From contig NZ_NAAD01000022.1 of NCBI RefSeq assembly GCF_002093115.1, positions 1 to 51,156 on the forward strand: a stretch of DNA of 51,156 bases, in the 5' to 3' direction. Below the pieces are notes generated by a model. The model was not told where the DNA came from. It worked only from the letters and a program-made list of their open reading frames with translations, and made no database searches. The position numbers and the translations under genes were made by a program. Source of the DNA: Geothermobacter hydrogeniphilus (GTDB lineage: Bacteria > Desulfobacterota > Desulfuromonadia > Desulfuromonadales > Geothermobacteraceae). Shown here one piece after another: positions 1 through 7,494 of the stretch (position 1 is the first letter of the stretch; every line of letters begins with the position of its first letter).

Positions 1-153
1 CAGCCTCATAGCAGTGGCTATGGGGCAAAATGGAGCTGGGATATGGGCCGAACGCACGGATTTGCAGCCAGTTTATGGATAGTCCGACAGCCTCCTAGAA
101 CCTGTGAGTTCTTGACCAATGGGCAACACAACTGACTGATTCCAGGTTGTAAA

Positions 154-708
154 ATGAAGACCATGACCGTTGTGAAAGTTATTGTTCCCGGCATCCTGCT
201 ACTGTTTCTCTTCAGTTGCAGCGCCGCCCCGAAAGGAAGTGACGGCAAGGAACTGCACAAGAAACTCTACCTCGATGCCAACCTCGAATTCACCCTGACC
301 GTGCCCGATGACTGGTCACGACGGTTTCTTCCCGCAACTGTCGGTTCTCCGGCAACCTACGCTGTCCTCTGGCAGTCACCGATCGACAAAGAGAATCCTG
401 ACATTGAACCGGCTGAAATTCGGGTTGACCTGCTTTCCCGGCAAATATCGATGGATGAAAAATCGTTGGCCGGGATGTTTCAACTCAGCCATCCGGGTTT
501 CAACAGTACGGTGGTACGAAAACTTGAGGATGTCCTTTTCACCACCGTGGAACTTCTCGGCCACACCTCGGCGCGGAGCTATCAGGTACTCTTCATTCAG
601 GCACCGAAGCAGGTCTACCAGATCAGTTTTTCCAGCGTACCGGAACAATTCGCGCCGAACCAGCAGCTCTTCAAACTGGTTTTCGGTTCCTTCGCGCCGC
701 TCGAATAA
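154..708 (+). CDS. putative lipoprotein, function unknown
   Basis: 184 residues. The N-terminus has a hydrophobic stretch (about residues 8-20) ending in a lipobox, LFSC with Cys22, so the protein is probably exported and lipid-anchored. The remainder is a soluble domain with a phrase LDANLEFTLTVPDDW, typical of small periplasmic domains that begin with a beta strand. I recognise no catalytic motif and no named family. It lies just upstream of a DedA-type membrane protein on the same strand (63 bp to that gene's ATG), so the two may be cotranscribed. The coding call rests on the clear lipoprotein signal and an uninterrupted frame; the function is unknown. Confidence 0.75.
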   Translation: MKTMTVVKVIVPGILLLFLFSCSAAPKGSDGKELHKKLYLDANLEFTLTVPDDWSRRFLPATVGSPATYAVLWQSPIDKENPDIEPAEIRVDLLSRQISMDEKSLAGMFQLSHPGFNSTVVRKLEDVLFTTVELLGHTSARSYQVLFIQAPKQVYQISFSSVPEQFAPNQQLFKLVFGSFAPLE

Positions 709-771
709 GGCCCGGGGCACCCGTTCACGCTCGCCCCCCCACTTTTCTTGTTTAACAATGGCCGCAACCCA

Positions 772-1371
772 ATGGAAGCCTGGCTGCAAAACTTTTTCAC
801 CTACCTCCCCGACGGCACCCTCTATTATCTGCTGATCGGCCTGATCGCGTTCGGTGAATCGCTGGTCGCCATCGGTCTGCTGCTGCCGGGCAGTACGCTG
901 TGTGTCTTCGCCGGATTTCTCGCCCTGCACGGCAAAGGTGACATTCTTGCCCTGATCGGCGTTGCCGCCACCGGCGCTTTCGGCGGCGACCTGCTCAGCT
1001 ACCTGCTCGGCGCCAGGTTTGCCGGGCCGATGCTGAAGAGCCGATTGCTTGCCAATCGCCTCGGCCTGGTACGCAAATCTGAATTTTTTTTCGCAGCCCA
1101 TGGCGGCAAAAGCGTCTTCTTTGGCCGTTTTTTCGGCCCGGTACGCGGTTTCATCCCCTTTGTTGCCGGCGGTGCCGGAATGCGGCCGGCTCTTTTTACC
1201 GGTTATTCCATGGTCAGCGCCATCCTCTGGGGGCTGGCCTACCCCGGAGTCGGCTACCTGGCGGGCATCAGCTGGCAGAACGTGCAACTGTGGACCGGCC
1301 GTTTCAGCCTGCTGATTCTGGCCGCACTGGCACTGACCGTTGCCTGGATCTGGTGGCGCAACCGAAAATAA
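772..1371 (+). CDS. DedA/SNARE-associated family membrane protein
   Basis: About 199 residues from ATG 772; an in-frame TTG at 748 would add eight residues, and neither start has a good ribosome site. The sequence has the DedA family pattern: an early helix with FGESLVAIGLLLPGS, then a Gly-rich re-entrant region (GAFGGDLLSYLLGARF), then FFGRFFGPVRGFIPFVAGGAGM, which matches the conserved F.GRF.P.vR...p..aG segment, and a C-terminal helix followed by basic residues. DedA proteins are inner-membrane proteins linked to lipid flipping (undecaprenyl phosphate or phospholipid), proton-motive-force maintenance and envelope stress resistance. The family call is firm; the substrate cannot be read from sequence. 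Confidence 0.85.
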   Translation: MEAWLQNFFTYLPDGTLYYLLIGLIAFGESLVAIGLLLPGSTLCVFAGFLALHGKGDILALIGVAATGAFGGDLLSYLLGARFAGPMLKSRLLANRLGLVRKSEFFFAAHGGKSVFFGRFFGPVRGFIPFVAGGAGMRPALFTGYSMVSAILWGLAYPGVGYLAGISWQNVQLWTGRFSLLILAALALTVAWIWWRNRK

Positions 1372-1511
1372 AAAATTGATGGCGTCGCAAAAACTCACCA
1401 GCAGTTGTATTGCTTTTTTGCTTAGCCAACAACATTTGAAAGCATCAGGAATTGCGACCGGAATGCAATTTCTGTAAAGTGCGCTGACAAATTCCCGTAC
1501 GGAGCATCACT

Positions 1512-2534
1512 ATGTCAATTCGTCTTCCGGCGGAATGGGAACCACAGGACGGTATCCTGATCGCCTGGCCCCATGCCGCCACCGACTGGGCAGAAACCCT
1601 GGACGAAGTCCTGCCGGTCTACCTGCAACTCGCCGAAGCCGTCAGCGACCGGGAAAAACTTCTTATTGTCACCCCCGACCCGGACTCGGTGCGCCGTCAA
1701 CTGGACAACGCCGGCATCACGCGAAACACTATCCGACTGGCCCGGGCGGCGACCAACGACACCTGGTGCCGTGACTTCGGCCCGTTGACAATCTATCGCG
1801 GCGAACAACCGCAACTGCTCGACTTCGGCTTCAATGCCTGGGGACTGAAGTTTGCAGCCGATCTCGACAACCAGGTCAGCCGCAGGCTGCACCACCAGGG
1901 CTGCTTCGGTGCGGTCGGCCTGGTGACTGATGGACTCATTCTCGAAGGCGGCAGCATTGAAAGCGACGGTCGCGGCACCCTGCTGACCACCTCCCGCTGC
2001 CTGTTGAGCGCCAACCGCAATCCGCAGCTGAGCCGCGAGCAACTGCAGGCGCGACTCTGTTCGAGATTCGGGGCCACACGGATCCTTTGGCTCGAACACG
2101 GCCTGCTGGCCGGGGATGATACCGACGCCCATATCGACACCCTGGCACGGTTTGCCCCGGAGGATGTCATCCTCCACGTTGCCTGCGACGATCAACGGGA
2201 CGAACATTATGCCGAACTGCAGGCCATGGCCGCGGAACTGGCTGCCCTGCGCACCGCCGCCGGCCGTCCCTACCGTCTGCTCCCCCTCCCCTGGCCGCGG
2301 CCAATCTGCCGTAACGGCCGCAGACTGCCGGCGACCTACGCCAACTACCTGGTCATCAACGGAGCGGTACTGGTCCCGACTTACAATGACCCGGCCGACC
2401 AGGCGGCACAGGACATCATCGGCGCCGCGCATCCGGGACGCGACGTAATCGGCATCGAGGCACGGCCGCTTATCGCCCAGGGCGGCTCGCTGCACTGTCT
2501 CACCATGCACCTGCCGAAAGGAGTGCTGCCATGA
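1512..2534 (+). CDS. aguA: agmatine deiminase
   Basis: 340 residues, in the size range of the family. Hydrolyses agmatine to N-carbamoylputrescine and ammonia, the first step of the arginine-decarboxylase route to putrescine. Family features seen: the N-terminal PAEWEPQDGILIAWPH segment, WCRDFGPL (about residue 80), EGGSIESDGRGTLLTT (about 141-156), the DDTDAHIDTLARF substrate and catalytic-His region, and C-terminal GGSLHC with the nucleophile Cys329. It overlaps the downstream aguB by four bases (ATGA), which implies translational coupling of the two enzymes of the pathway. The upstream 140 bp is AT-richer and probably holds the promoter, but I see no clean -35/-10 pair. Confidence 0.95.
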   Translation: MSIRLPAEWEPQDGILIAWPHAATDWAETLDEVLPVYLQLAEAVSDREKLLIVTPDPDSVRRQLDNAGITRNTIRLARAATNDTWCRDFGPLTIYRGEQPQLLDFGFNAWGLKFAADLDNQVSRRLHHQGCFGAVGLVTDGLILEGGSIESDGRGTLLTTSRCLLSANRNPQLSREQLQARLCSRFGATRILWLEHGLLAGDDTDAHIDTLARFAPEDVILHVACDDQRDEHYAELQAMAAELAALRTAAGRPYRLLPLPWPRPICRNGRRLPATYANYLVINGAVLVPTYNDPADQAAQDIIGAAHPGRDVIGIEARPLIAQGGSLHCLTMHLPKGVLP

Positions 2535-3412
2535 AAACCCTCAAGGTCGCCCTGATTCAGCAGCCCTGTCCCGACCCGCCTGACGAGGCCCGCCACATCA
2601 GTGACGAGGCCGTGCGCCGGGCGGCGGAACGGGGAGCCCGACTGATCGTACTGCCGGAGCTGCACTGCGGTCCCTACTTCTGCCAGCAGGAGCAGAGCGA
2701 AACCTTTGATCGTGCCGAACCGATTCCCGGACCTGCAACTGACCACTTTTCCGCCCTGGCCCGGGAACTTGACATTGTGCTGATCATTTCCCTGTTCGAA
2801 CGTCGGGCGGCCGGACTCTGTCACAATACCGCCCTGGTCATCGAAAGGGACGGCACCATCGCCGGCCGGTATCGCAAGATGCACATTCCCGATGATCCGG
2901 GCTATTACGAAAAATTCTATTTCACACCTGGTGATCTCGGCTTTGAGCCGATTGCCACCTCGGTCGGCAAGCTCGGCCTGCTGATCTGCTGGGATCAATG
3001 GTATCCGGAGGCGGCACGCCTGATGGCCCTGGCCGGCGCCGAAATCCTGATCTACCCGACCGCCATCGGCTGGGATGCACGCGATGATGAAACCGAACAA
3101 AAACGGCAACTGGATGCCTGGCACACCGTGCAGCGCGGGCACGCGATCGCCAATGGACTGCCGCTGGTCGCGGTCAACCGCGTCGGCCATGAGTCGGACC
3201 CGTCCGGAAGTTCGCCGGGGATCACATTCTGGGGCAACAGCTTCGCCTGCGGTCCCCAGGGAGAGATGCTGGCTGAGGGGGGCGTGGAAAAAACGGAATT
3301 GCTGGCGGACATCGACCTGCGGCGGGGTGAACAGGTTCGACGGATCTGGCCCTTTCTCCGCGATCGACGTATTGACGCCTATGGCGATCTGCTGAAGCGT
3401 TTTCGCGACTGA
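2531..3412 (+). CDS. aguB: N-carbamoylputrescine amidase
   Basis: 293 residues, nitrilase superfamily. Converts N-carbamoylputrescine to putrescine, CO2 and ammonia. The catalytic triad is visible: Glu43 (VLPELHC), Lys116 (YRKMHIP) and Cys153 (LLICWDQWYPE). The HIPDDPGYYEKFYFTPGD segment is characteristic of the AguB group. It starts inside the aguA stop (ATGA overlap). Its stop abuts the stop of the convergent HDOD gene directly (TGATCA), leaving no spacer or terminator. The last 22 codons occur again, with only synonymous differences, at 6358-6423 beyond the next two genes (see the remnant entry), so this 3' end is probably a recombination junction. Confidence 0.96.
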   Translation: MKTLKVALIQQPCPDPPDEARHISDEAVRRAAERGARLIVLPELHCGPYFCQQEQSETFDRAEPIPGPATDHFSALARELDIVLIISLFERRAAGLCHNTALVIERDGTIAGRYRKMHIPDDPGYYEKFYFTPGDLGFEPIATSVGKLGLLICWDQWYPEAARLMALAGAEILIYPTAIGWDARDDETEQKRQLDAWHTVQRGHAIANGLPLVAVNRVGHESDPSGSSPGITFWGNSFACGPQGEMLAEGGVEKTELLADIDLRRGEQVRRIWPFLRDRRIDAYGDLLKRFRD

Positions 3413-4264
3413 TCAGGAGGCGGCCGCTGCAGGCGGGTTGAGGAACTTGTCCTCCAGGGCGATTTCGAGCTGTGCCAAAGTGGTTTCCTTGACCCCGAGC
3501 AGTTGTGCTTCGCGGCTGGTGGCCAGCACCAGTTCGGGATGATGGACCAGGGAGATCCCCAACTTGCGGCAGGCCTGATCGGCCAGCATCACCAGCGTCA
3601 GCAAAGACGACTCGATCGGCGGCTCAGGATGATGATGGTAACGTACAATGTCGGCATACTCGTCGGGCAGCCCCCAGTGCTGCATCAGCCGATACCCCTG
3701 TTCGACATGCATGCTGACCAGAACTTCCATCACCAGCGCCTCTGAAAGCCTGACCTGCGGCTGGACACGACAGATATCTTCCATCACCTTGAGAAGAAAA
3801 AGCTGGCCGATATCATGCATCAGTCCCCCCAGGAAGGCCTCCTGCATCAGTACCTGGTAACCGGTGTTTTTGGCCAGCCAATAGGCTCCCAGGGCACAGC
3901 CGAGAGAATGGCGCCAGAGTTTCTCCATCAACAGGTTGAGCCCCTTGTGACGACAGCGGTAGAGTCCCCGTTGGGTCACCTGCACCGTCAGTCGCAACAC
4001 CTCCCTGGCCCCGAGACGCACAATCGCCTCATTGATGGTCACCACCTTCTTCAATCCACCATAAAAACTGGAGTTGGCTTCCTTGAGGATTTCACTGGCC
4101 AGGGCCTGATCCCGATTGATCAGGACGGAACATTTCTCCACGCTGAAATCCGCTTTGCCGAGAGCCCGCTGCAGCTGCAGGGCGGTCTGATTGAAAACCG
4201 GTAATTTCAGATCCTCGGCGGCCAGGGCCTGTTCGACCATGGCCAACAGTGACGGAGTACTCAT
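3413..4264 (-). CDS. HDOD domain protein
   Basis: 283 residues. An HDOD domain fills most of the protein: early LPVFNQTALQLQRAL, then LINRDQALASEILKEANSSFYGG, INEAIVRLGAREVLRL, a WRHSLGCALGAYWLA helix, GLMHDIGQL with His150-Asp151, and RYHHHPEP. HDOD proteins are HD-superfamily relatives that usually lack full phosphohydrolase activity and act in signalling, motility or stress control; activity here cannot be decided. Its ATG overlaps the stop of the upstream GspE-like ATPase by four bases, so the two form one coupled reverse-strand unit. The pair lies between the end of aguB and a duplicate aguB 3' end, consistent with arrival as a single block. Confidence 0.9.
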   Translation of the reverse strand: MSTPSLLAMVEQALAAEDLKLPVFNQTALQLQRALGKADFSVEKCSVLINRDQALASEILKEANSSFYGGLKKVVTINEAIVRLGAREVLRLTVQVTQRGLYRCRHKGLNLLMEKLWRHSLGCALGAYWLAKNTGYQVLMQEAFLGGLMHDIGQLFLLKVMEDICRVQPQVRLSEALVMEVLVSMHVEQGYRLMQHWGLPDEYADIVRYHHHPEPPIESSLLTLVMLADQACRKLGISLVHHPELVLATSREAQLLGVKETTLAQLEIALEDKFLNPPAAAAS

Positions 4265-6219
4265 CGCTGTTCTCCTGTCAGTCGGTAAAGCTCCGGCAAT
4301 CCCCTCGGCTTTCCAAGCCGCGGCAGCATTCGCATCACTTCCTGCAGCGAAATCAGGCCACGCGAGGCCTTGACCAGGCCATCCTCGTAAAGGGTGATCA
4401 GACCGCTGGTTTCAACACTGATGCGGCGGATCTCATAGGAGGTCTTGCGTTGCAGAATGGCATCCTTGACCTGCTCATTGAGAACCAGCAGTTCGAAAAC
4501 CCCCACCCGGCCGCGGTAGCCGGTAAAGCGGCAGAGAGGGCACCCTCTGCCGGTCATGAAGGAAGCTCCGGCCATGTCGGCCTGCCGGTAGCCGAGACGG
4601 CGCATGTCGGCCGCTGTCAATATGTACGGCTCGGCGCACTCCCGACAGATCTGCCGCAGCAGCCGCTGGGCCAGAACACAGACCACGGTGGAAGAAATCA
4701 GAAACGCCTCGATCTCCATGTTCATCAGGCGCAGCAGTCCACCAATACTGTCTTCGGTATGAAATGTGGTGAGGACCTTATGTCCGGTCAGGGCCGCCTG
4801 GATAGCGGTTTCGGCCGAGAAATGATCGCGAATCTCACCAAGAATAATGATGTCAGGATCCTGACGGACGATGTGGCGCAGAGTTTCCTCGAAGGTCACG
4901 CCGATCTCGGTATTGATGGAGCACTGGGCGATACCGTCGACGATGTACTCGACAGGATCCTCGGCGGTGATGATACTGGTCTCCATGTTGTTGAGGTAGT
5001 TGACACAGCTGTAGAGGGTGGTGGTCTTTCCCGACCCGGTCGGTCCAGTGACGATCAGGACTCCGCTCGGCAGGTCGAGAGCATCATAACGGAACCGATC
5101 GAGCATCTTCGGGGCCATGCCGATATCTTTCAGCTCCAGCAGTTCTCCCTTCTGATTGAGCAGGCGCAACACGACTTTCTCGCCATAGATTGTGACATAA
5201 AAGGAAACCCGCAGATCAAGCGTCTTGCCGGTCGTCGGGCTTTCGTAAAGGATGCGCCCATCCTGGTGACGCCGCCGCTCGGTGATATTGGCGTCAGCCA
5301 TCACCTTGAGACGACTGGTGATCGGCGCCGCCAGTTCCAGCCCCAGGGTCTTGTGCTGCAGCAACACCCCGTCACACCGGAAACGAACCCGCAGACGTTC
5401 CTTGAGCGGTTCAATATGGATATCGCTGGCACCCTCCTTGACCGCTTCATCGAGCAGCTTGTTGATCAGGCCGATGACCGTATGTTCGTCACAGTCAACT
5501 TTCGAGGCACAGCACACATGGCGGTATTTCTGCAGCCAGTCGGCGACAGCCTTGGCAGAAGCGATACCGACATCAATATCCCGGCCGAACAGATCCTGCG
5601 CCATGGCCAGGTCTTCCTTGTTCTGGGGATCAACCAGGGCGACCAGAATGCGATCGTTTTCTTTCCTGACTGGAACAAACTGATATTGCTGGTACAGCTT
5701 GGAGGGTGCCCGGGAGAGCAGTCCACGGTCAAGTTCCTCAGCATCGAGATCAACCACCTTGAGTCCCAGTTGATAGGAGAGAACCTCAAGGAACTTGTGT
5801 TCGTCGATAAAATGATCCGCAACCAGGATTTCACCGAGACGGCGTGATCCACCCGACTCTTTCTGCCGGGCAAGAGCGGTCTGCAGGTCCTTCTGCCGCA
5901 GGTAACCGAGTTCAACCAGCAGGTCGCCGATACGTATTCCCACCCGGTCCTGCTGCAGAGCCCGGCGGAGTTTGCTTTCCTGGATGTAATCCAGATCCTG
6001 CAGAACCTGAAGCAGGGTTTTCGGCGTTGCCAGTTTCCCCTGGACGCGGCGGGCGTAGTGCAACTGCGGAATGGTCAGCAGCCCATGGCGAACCAGGAAG
6101 TCCGCCAGCACCTCTCCGCTGCTTGGCAGCGGGCAGGCATCGGCAGATGGCTGACTGCTCGGCGACTGAGCAGTCAGCTGAAATTGCGAGGACATGGCAT
6201 CCGGCATCGGTTTTCCCAT
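4261..6219 (-). CDS. GspE/PilB-family secretion ATPase with MshEN domain
   Basis: 652 residues. The N-terminal third carries a MshEN-type repeat: RIGDLLVELG at 96-105, DLQTALARQ at 111-119, RRLGEILV at 126-133. MshEN domains bind cyclic di-GMP in several PilB and GspE homologues. The ATPase core has Walker A GPTGSGKT (392-399), Walker B DIIILGEIRD (456-465), a His box TGHKVLTTFHT (478-488) and a zinc tetracysteine (Cys525, 528, 560, 563) typical of type II secretion and type IV pilus extension motors. No pilin, platform or secretin gene is adjacent, so this is an orphan motor coupled to an HDOD gene. The start is uncertain (Met1, Met5 or Met9; none has a strong ribosome site). Confidence 0.92.
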   Translation of the reverse strand: MGKPMPDAMSSQFQLTAQSPSSQPSADACPLPSSGEVLADFLVRHGLLTIPQLHYARRVQGKLATPKTLLQVLQDLDYIQESKLRRALQQDRVGIRIGDLLVELGYLRQKDLQTALARQKESGGSRRLGEILVADHFIDEHKFLEVLSYQLGLKVVDLDAEELDRGLLSRAPSKLYQQYQFVPVRKENDRILVALVDPQNKEDLAMAQDLFGRDIDVGIASAKAVADWLQKYRHVCCASKVDCDEHTVIGLINKLLDEAVKEGASDIHIEPLKERLRVRFRCDGVLLQHKTLGLELAAPITSRLKVMADANITERRRHQDGRILYESPTTGKTLDLRVSFYVTIYGEKVVLRLLNQKGELLELKDIGMAPKMLDRFRYDALDLPSGVLIVTGPTGSGKTTTLYSCVNYLNNMETSIITAEDPVEYIVDGIAQCSINTEIGVTFEETLRHIVRQDPDIIILGEIRDHFSAETAIQAALTGHKVLTTFHTEDSIGGLLRLMNMEIEAFLISSTVVCVLAQRLLRQICRECAEPYILTAADMRRLGYRQADMAGASFMTGRGCPLCRFTGYRGRVGVFELLVLNEQVKDAILQRKTSYEIRRISVETSGLITLYEDGLVKASRGLISLQEVMRMLPRLGKPRGLPELYRLTGEQR

Positions 6220-6354
6220 CGGTGAAAGGTTCTGTCGCTCCTATCGACCGATGGGCCCGAATTGTTTACCGAATTGATGACAAATCGACCCAGCCGAGGG
6301 CTTCTTCTCGGCCGTCGGGATGCAGCTCCGACTGCTGTAAAACAGAATTCAAGC

Positions 6355-6423
6355 TCCTGGCCCTTCCTCCGCGACCGAAGAATCGATGCCTATGGCGATC
6401 TGCTGAAGCGTTTTCGGGATTGA
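6355..6423 (+). pseudogene. remnant of a second aguB 3' end
   Basis: Read in the right frame this encodes W-PFLRDRRIDAYGDL plus LKRFRD and a stop, identical to the last 21 residues of the AguB ending at 3412. Over the 66 bases from TGG to TGA, 58 match; all eight differences (in seven codons) are synonymous, and 29 consecutive bases are identical. Similarity ends exactly at the stop on one side and at the TGG codon on the other. This pattern fits a 3' end from a functional, diverged aguB allele left behind by recombination rather than a decayed tandem copy. It sits in the same orientation as aguB, beyond the HDOD-ATPase pair. Confidence 0.85.
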
Positions 6424-6463
6424 GTCGGATCGAGAGAAAGCCTGACCTGCTTCCACGAGTTCA

Positions 6464-7267
6464 CTATCCAGCCTGTTCTCGTTCGATTTTCAGCATGTGG
6501 CGACGGGCCAGCCAGACGGCCAGGAGGTAAACGAGGGCGAATGGGGTGCCGCGAAAGATGAAGACCACCCAGTAGCTGAGTTCCATGCCGAACCCGACGA
6601 GGCTGGCGAGCACCAGCGGGACCAGCGAAACCAGCGGCACGGTCGCCAGATCCCGCCAGCGGCCGTGGAACCTCCACAGCGCGTAACCCTGCAGGAGCAG
6701 GTACAGGGGAATGGATATGCAATTCAGGTAGAACAGCAGCGCGGCTGAACTTTTCTCTCGCTGCTCAAAGGGATCGGAGATCCGTTCCCGCACCCAATCC
6801 TGATGACGTTCAAGCTTCTTGACCCAGTTCGGTTTTGCCCGGTCGCCGGTAACTCCGGCCGCCGCCTTCCAGGAGAACGTGAACGGTTTCGAGAATTCGG
6901 CTATCTTCTGCCGCTCGGCATTGAGGATCTCGACCCGTATCTCGTCGATGTGGGTCACGTTGGAAAAGCCGATCCAGCCCAGCGCTTCACCTGTGCCAGC
7001 TCTCTGCAATTCCGGGTGGCCGCTGTAAAAGCCGGCCTCGAGTTTCTCTCCGTGCAGGTAGGCCGCATAGCGGAAGGCCAGCGGGATATCGCTCTGATAG
7101 GCGACCTTCAGGAAGAGCTGCTGGTCGACGGCCAGCGAGTTGCCAGGCTGCGGGTCCGTTGCGACAAGACGGACGTGCAGATTGAAATCAGCCTGCGCCG
7201 GAACGACATAAAACAGGACCAATGCAATTAAAAGCAGTAAGCGGCATGTCTTGTAGGCAACTGTCAT
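6464..7267 (-). CDS. exported/membrane protein of unknown function
   Basis: 267 residues. The N-terminus is a signal peptide or anchor (hydrophobic 9-25, ending PAQADF). A soluble beta-rich region follows (about 27-145), then three or four hydrophobic segments near the C-terminus (LYLLLQGYALW, TVPLVSLVPLVLASLVGFGM, YWVVFIFRGTPFALVYLLAVWLA). No known motif is recognised. It lies downstream of acnB on the same strand, but a strong hairpin terminator at 7432-7462 separates them, so it probably has its own promoter in 7268-7430. Both the signal peptide and the consistent membrane topology support a real gene; function is unknown. Confidence 0.75.
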   Translation of the reverse strand: MTVAYKTCRLLLLIALVLFYVVPAQADFNLHVRLVATDPQPGNSLAVDQQLFLKVAYQSDIPLAFRYAAYLHGEKLEAGFYSGHPELQRAGTGEALGWIGFSNVTHIDEIRVEILNAERQKIAEFSKPFTFSWKAAAGVTGDRAKPNWVKKLERHQDWVRERISDPFEQREKSSAALLFYLNCISIPLYLLLQGYALWRFHGRWRDLATVPLVSLVPLVLASLVGFGMELSYWVVFIFRGTPFALVYLLAVWLARRHMLKIEREQAG

Positions 7268-7431
7268 CGGGAATTTTCTCGCTCAACCCGGGGGGCACTG
7301 AACCTGGCGATCAACTCGCCGGGGTTCCGCATCACCGTTGAGTCTGGCAGGGTGGCCGACCGTAAAGGAAAACTTTCTTTTCAGTGTATAGCCCGTCGCA
7401 TCCCGTTCCGTCAATTTCCAACTGAAATTCG

Positions 7432-7462
7432 AAAGGCCGCCCCGGAGTTCGGGGCGGCCTTT
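7432..7462 (-). terminator. rho-independent terminator after acnB
   Basis: A perfect 12-bp stem (AAAGGCCGCCCC with GGGGCGGCCTTT) and a 7-base loop. Read on the reverse strand it lies about 30 bases past the acnB stop and is followed by a short T-rich run. Confidence 0.85.
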
Positions 7463-7494
7463 CGGGCCTTGTCAGGCATCACAGGCAAAAACCG

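Noticed and set aside
1-132. Open frame from the window edge to a TGA at 130-132 (about 43 codons)
   Set aside because: The composition looks unlike a protein end, no family is recognised, and there is no start. It could equally be intergenic DNA, so no gene was called.
1376-1398. TTGATGGCGTCGCAAAAA-like sequence after the DedA gene
   Set aside because: It resembles a repeat arm I recall from Geobacter-type genomes, but there is no second copy in this window to support a call.
4249-5847. 532-residue forward open frame antisense to the GspE-like gene
   Set aside because: It is a codon-bias shadow of the real gene on the other strand. It has no ribosome site and no recognisable domain.
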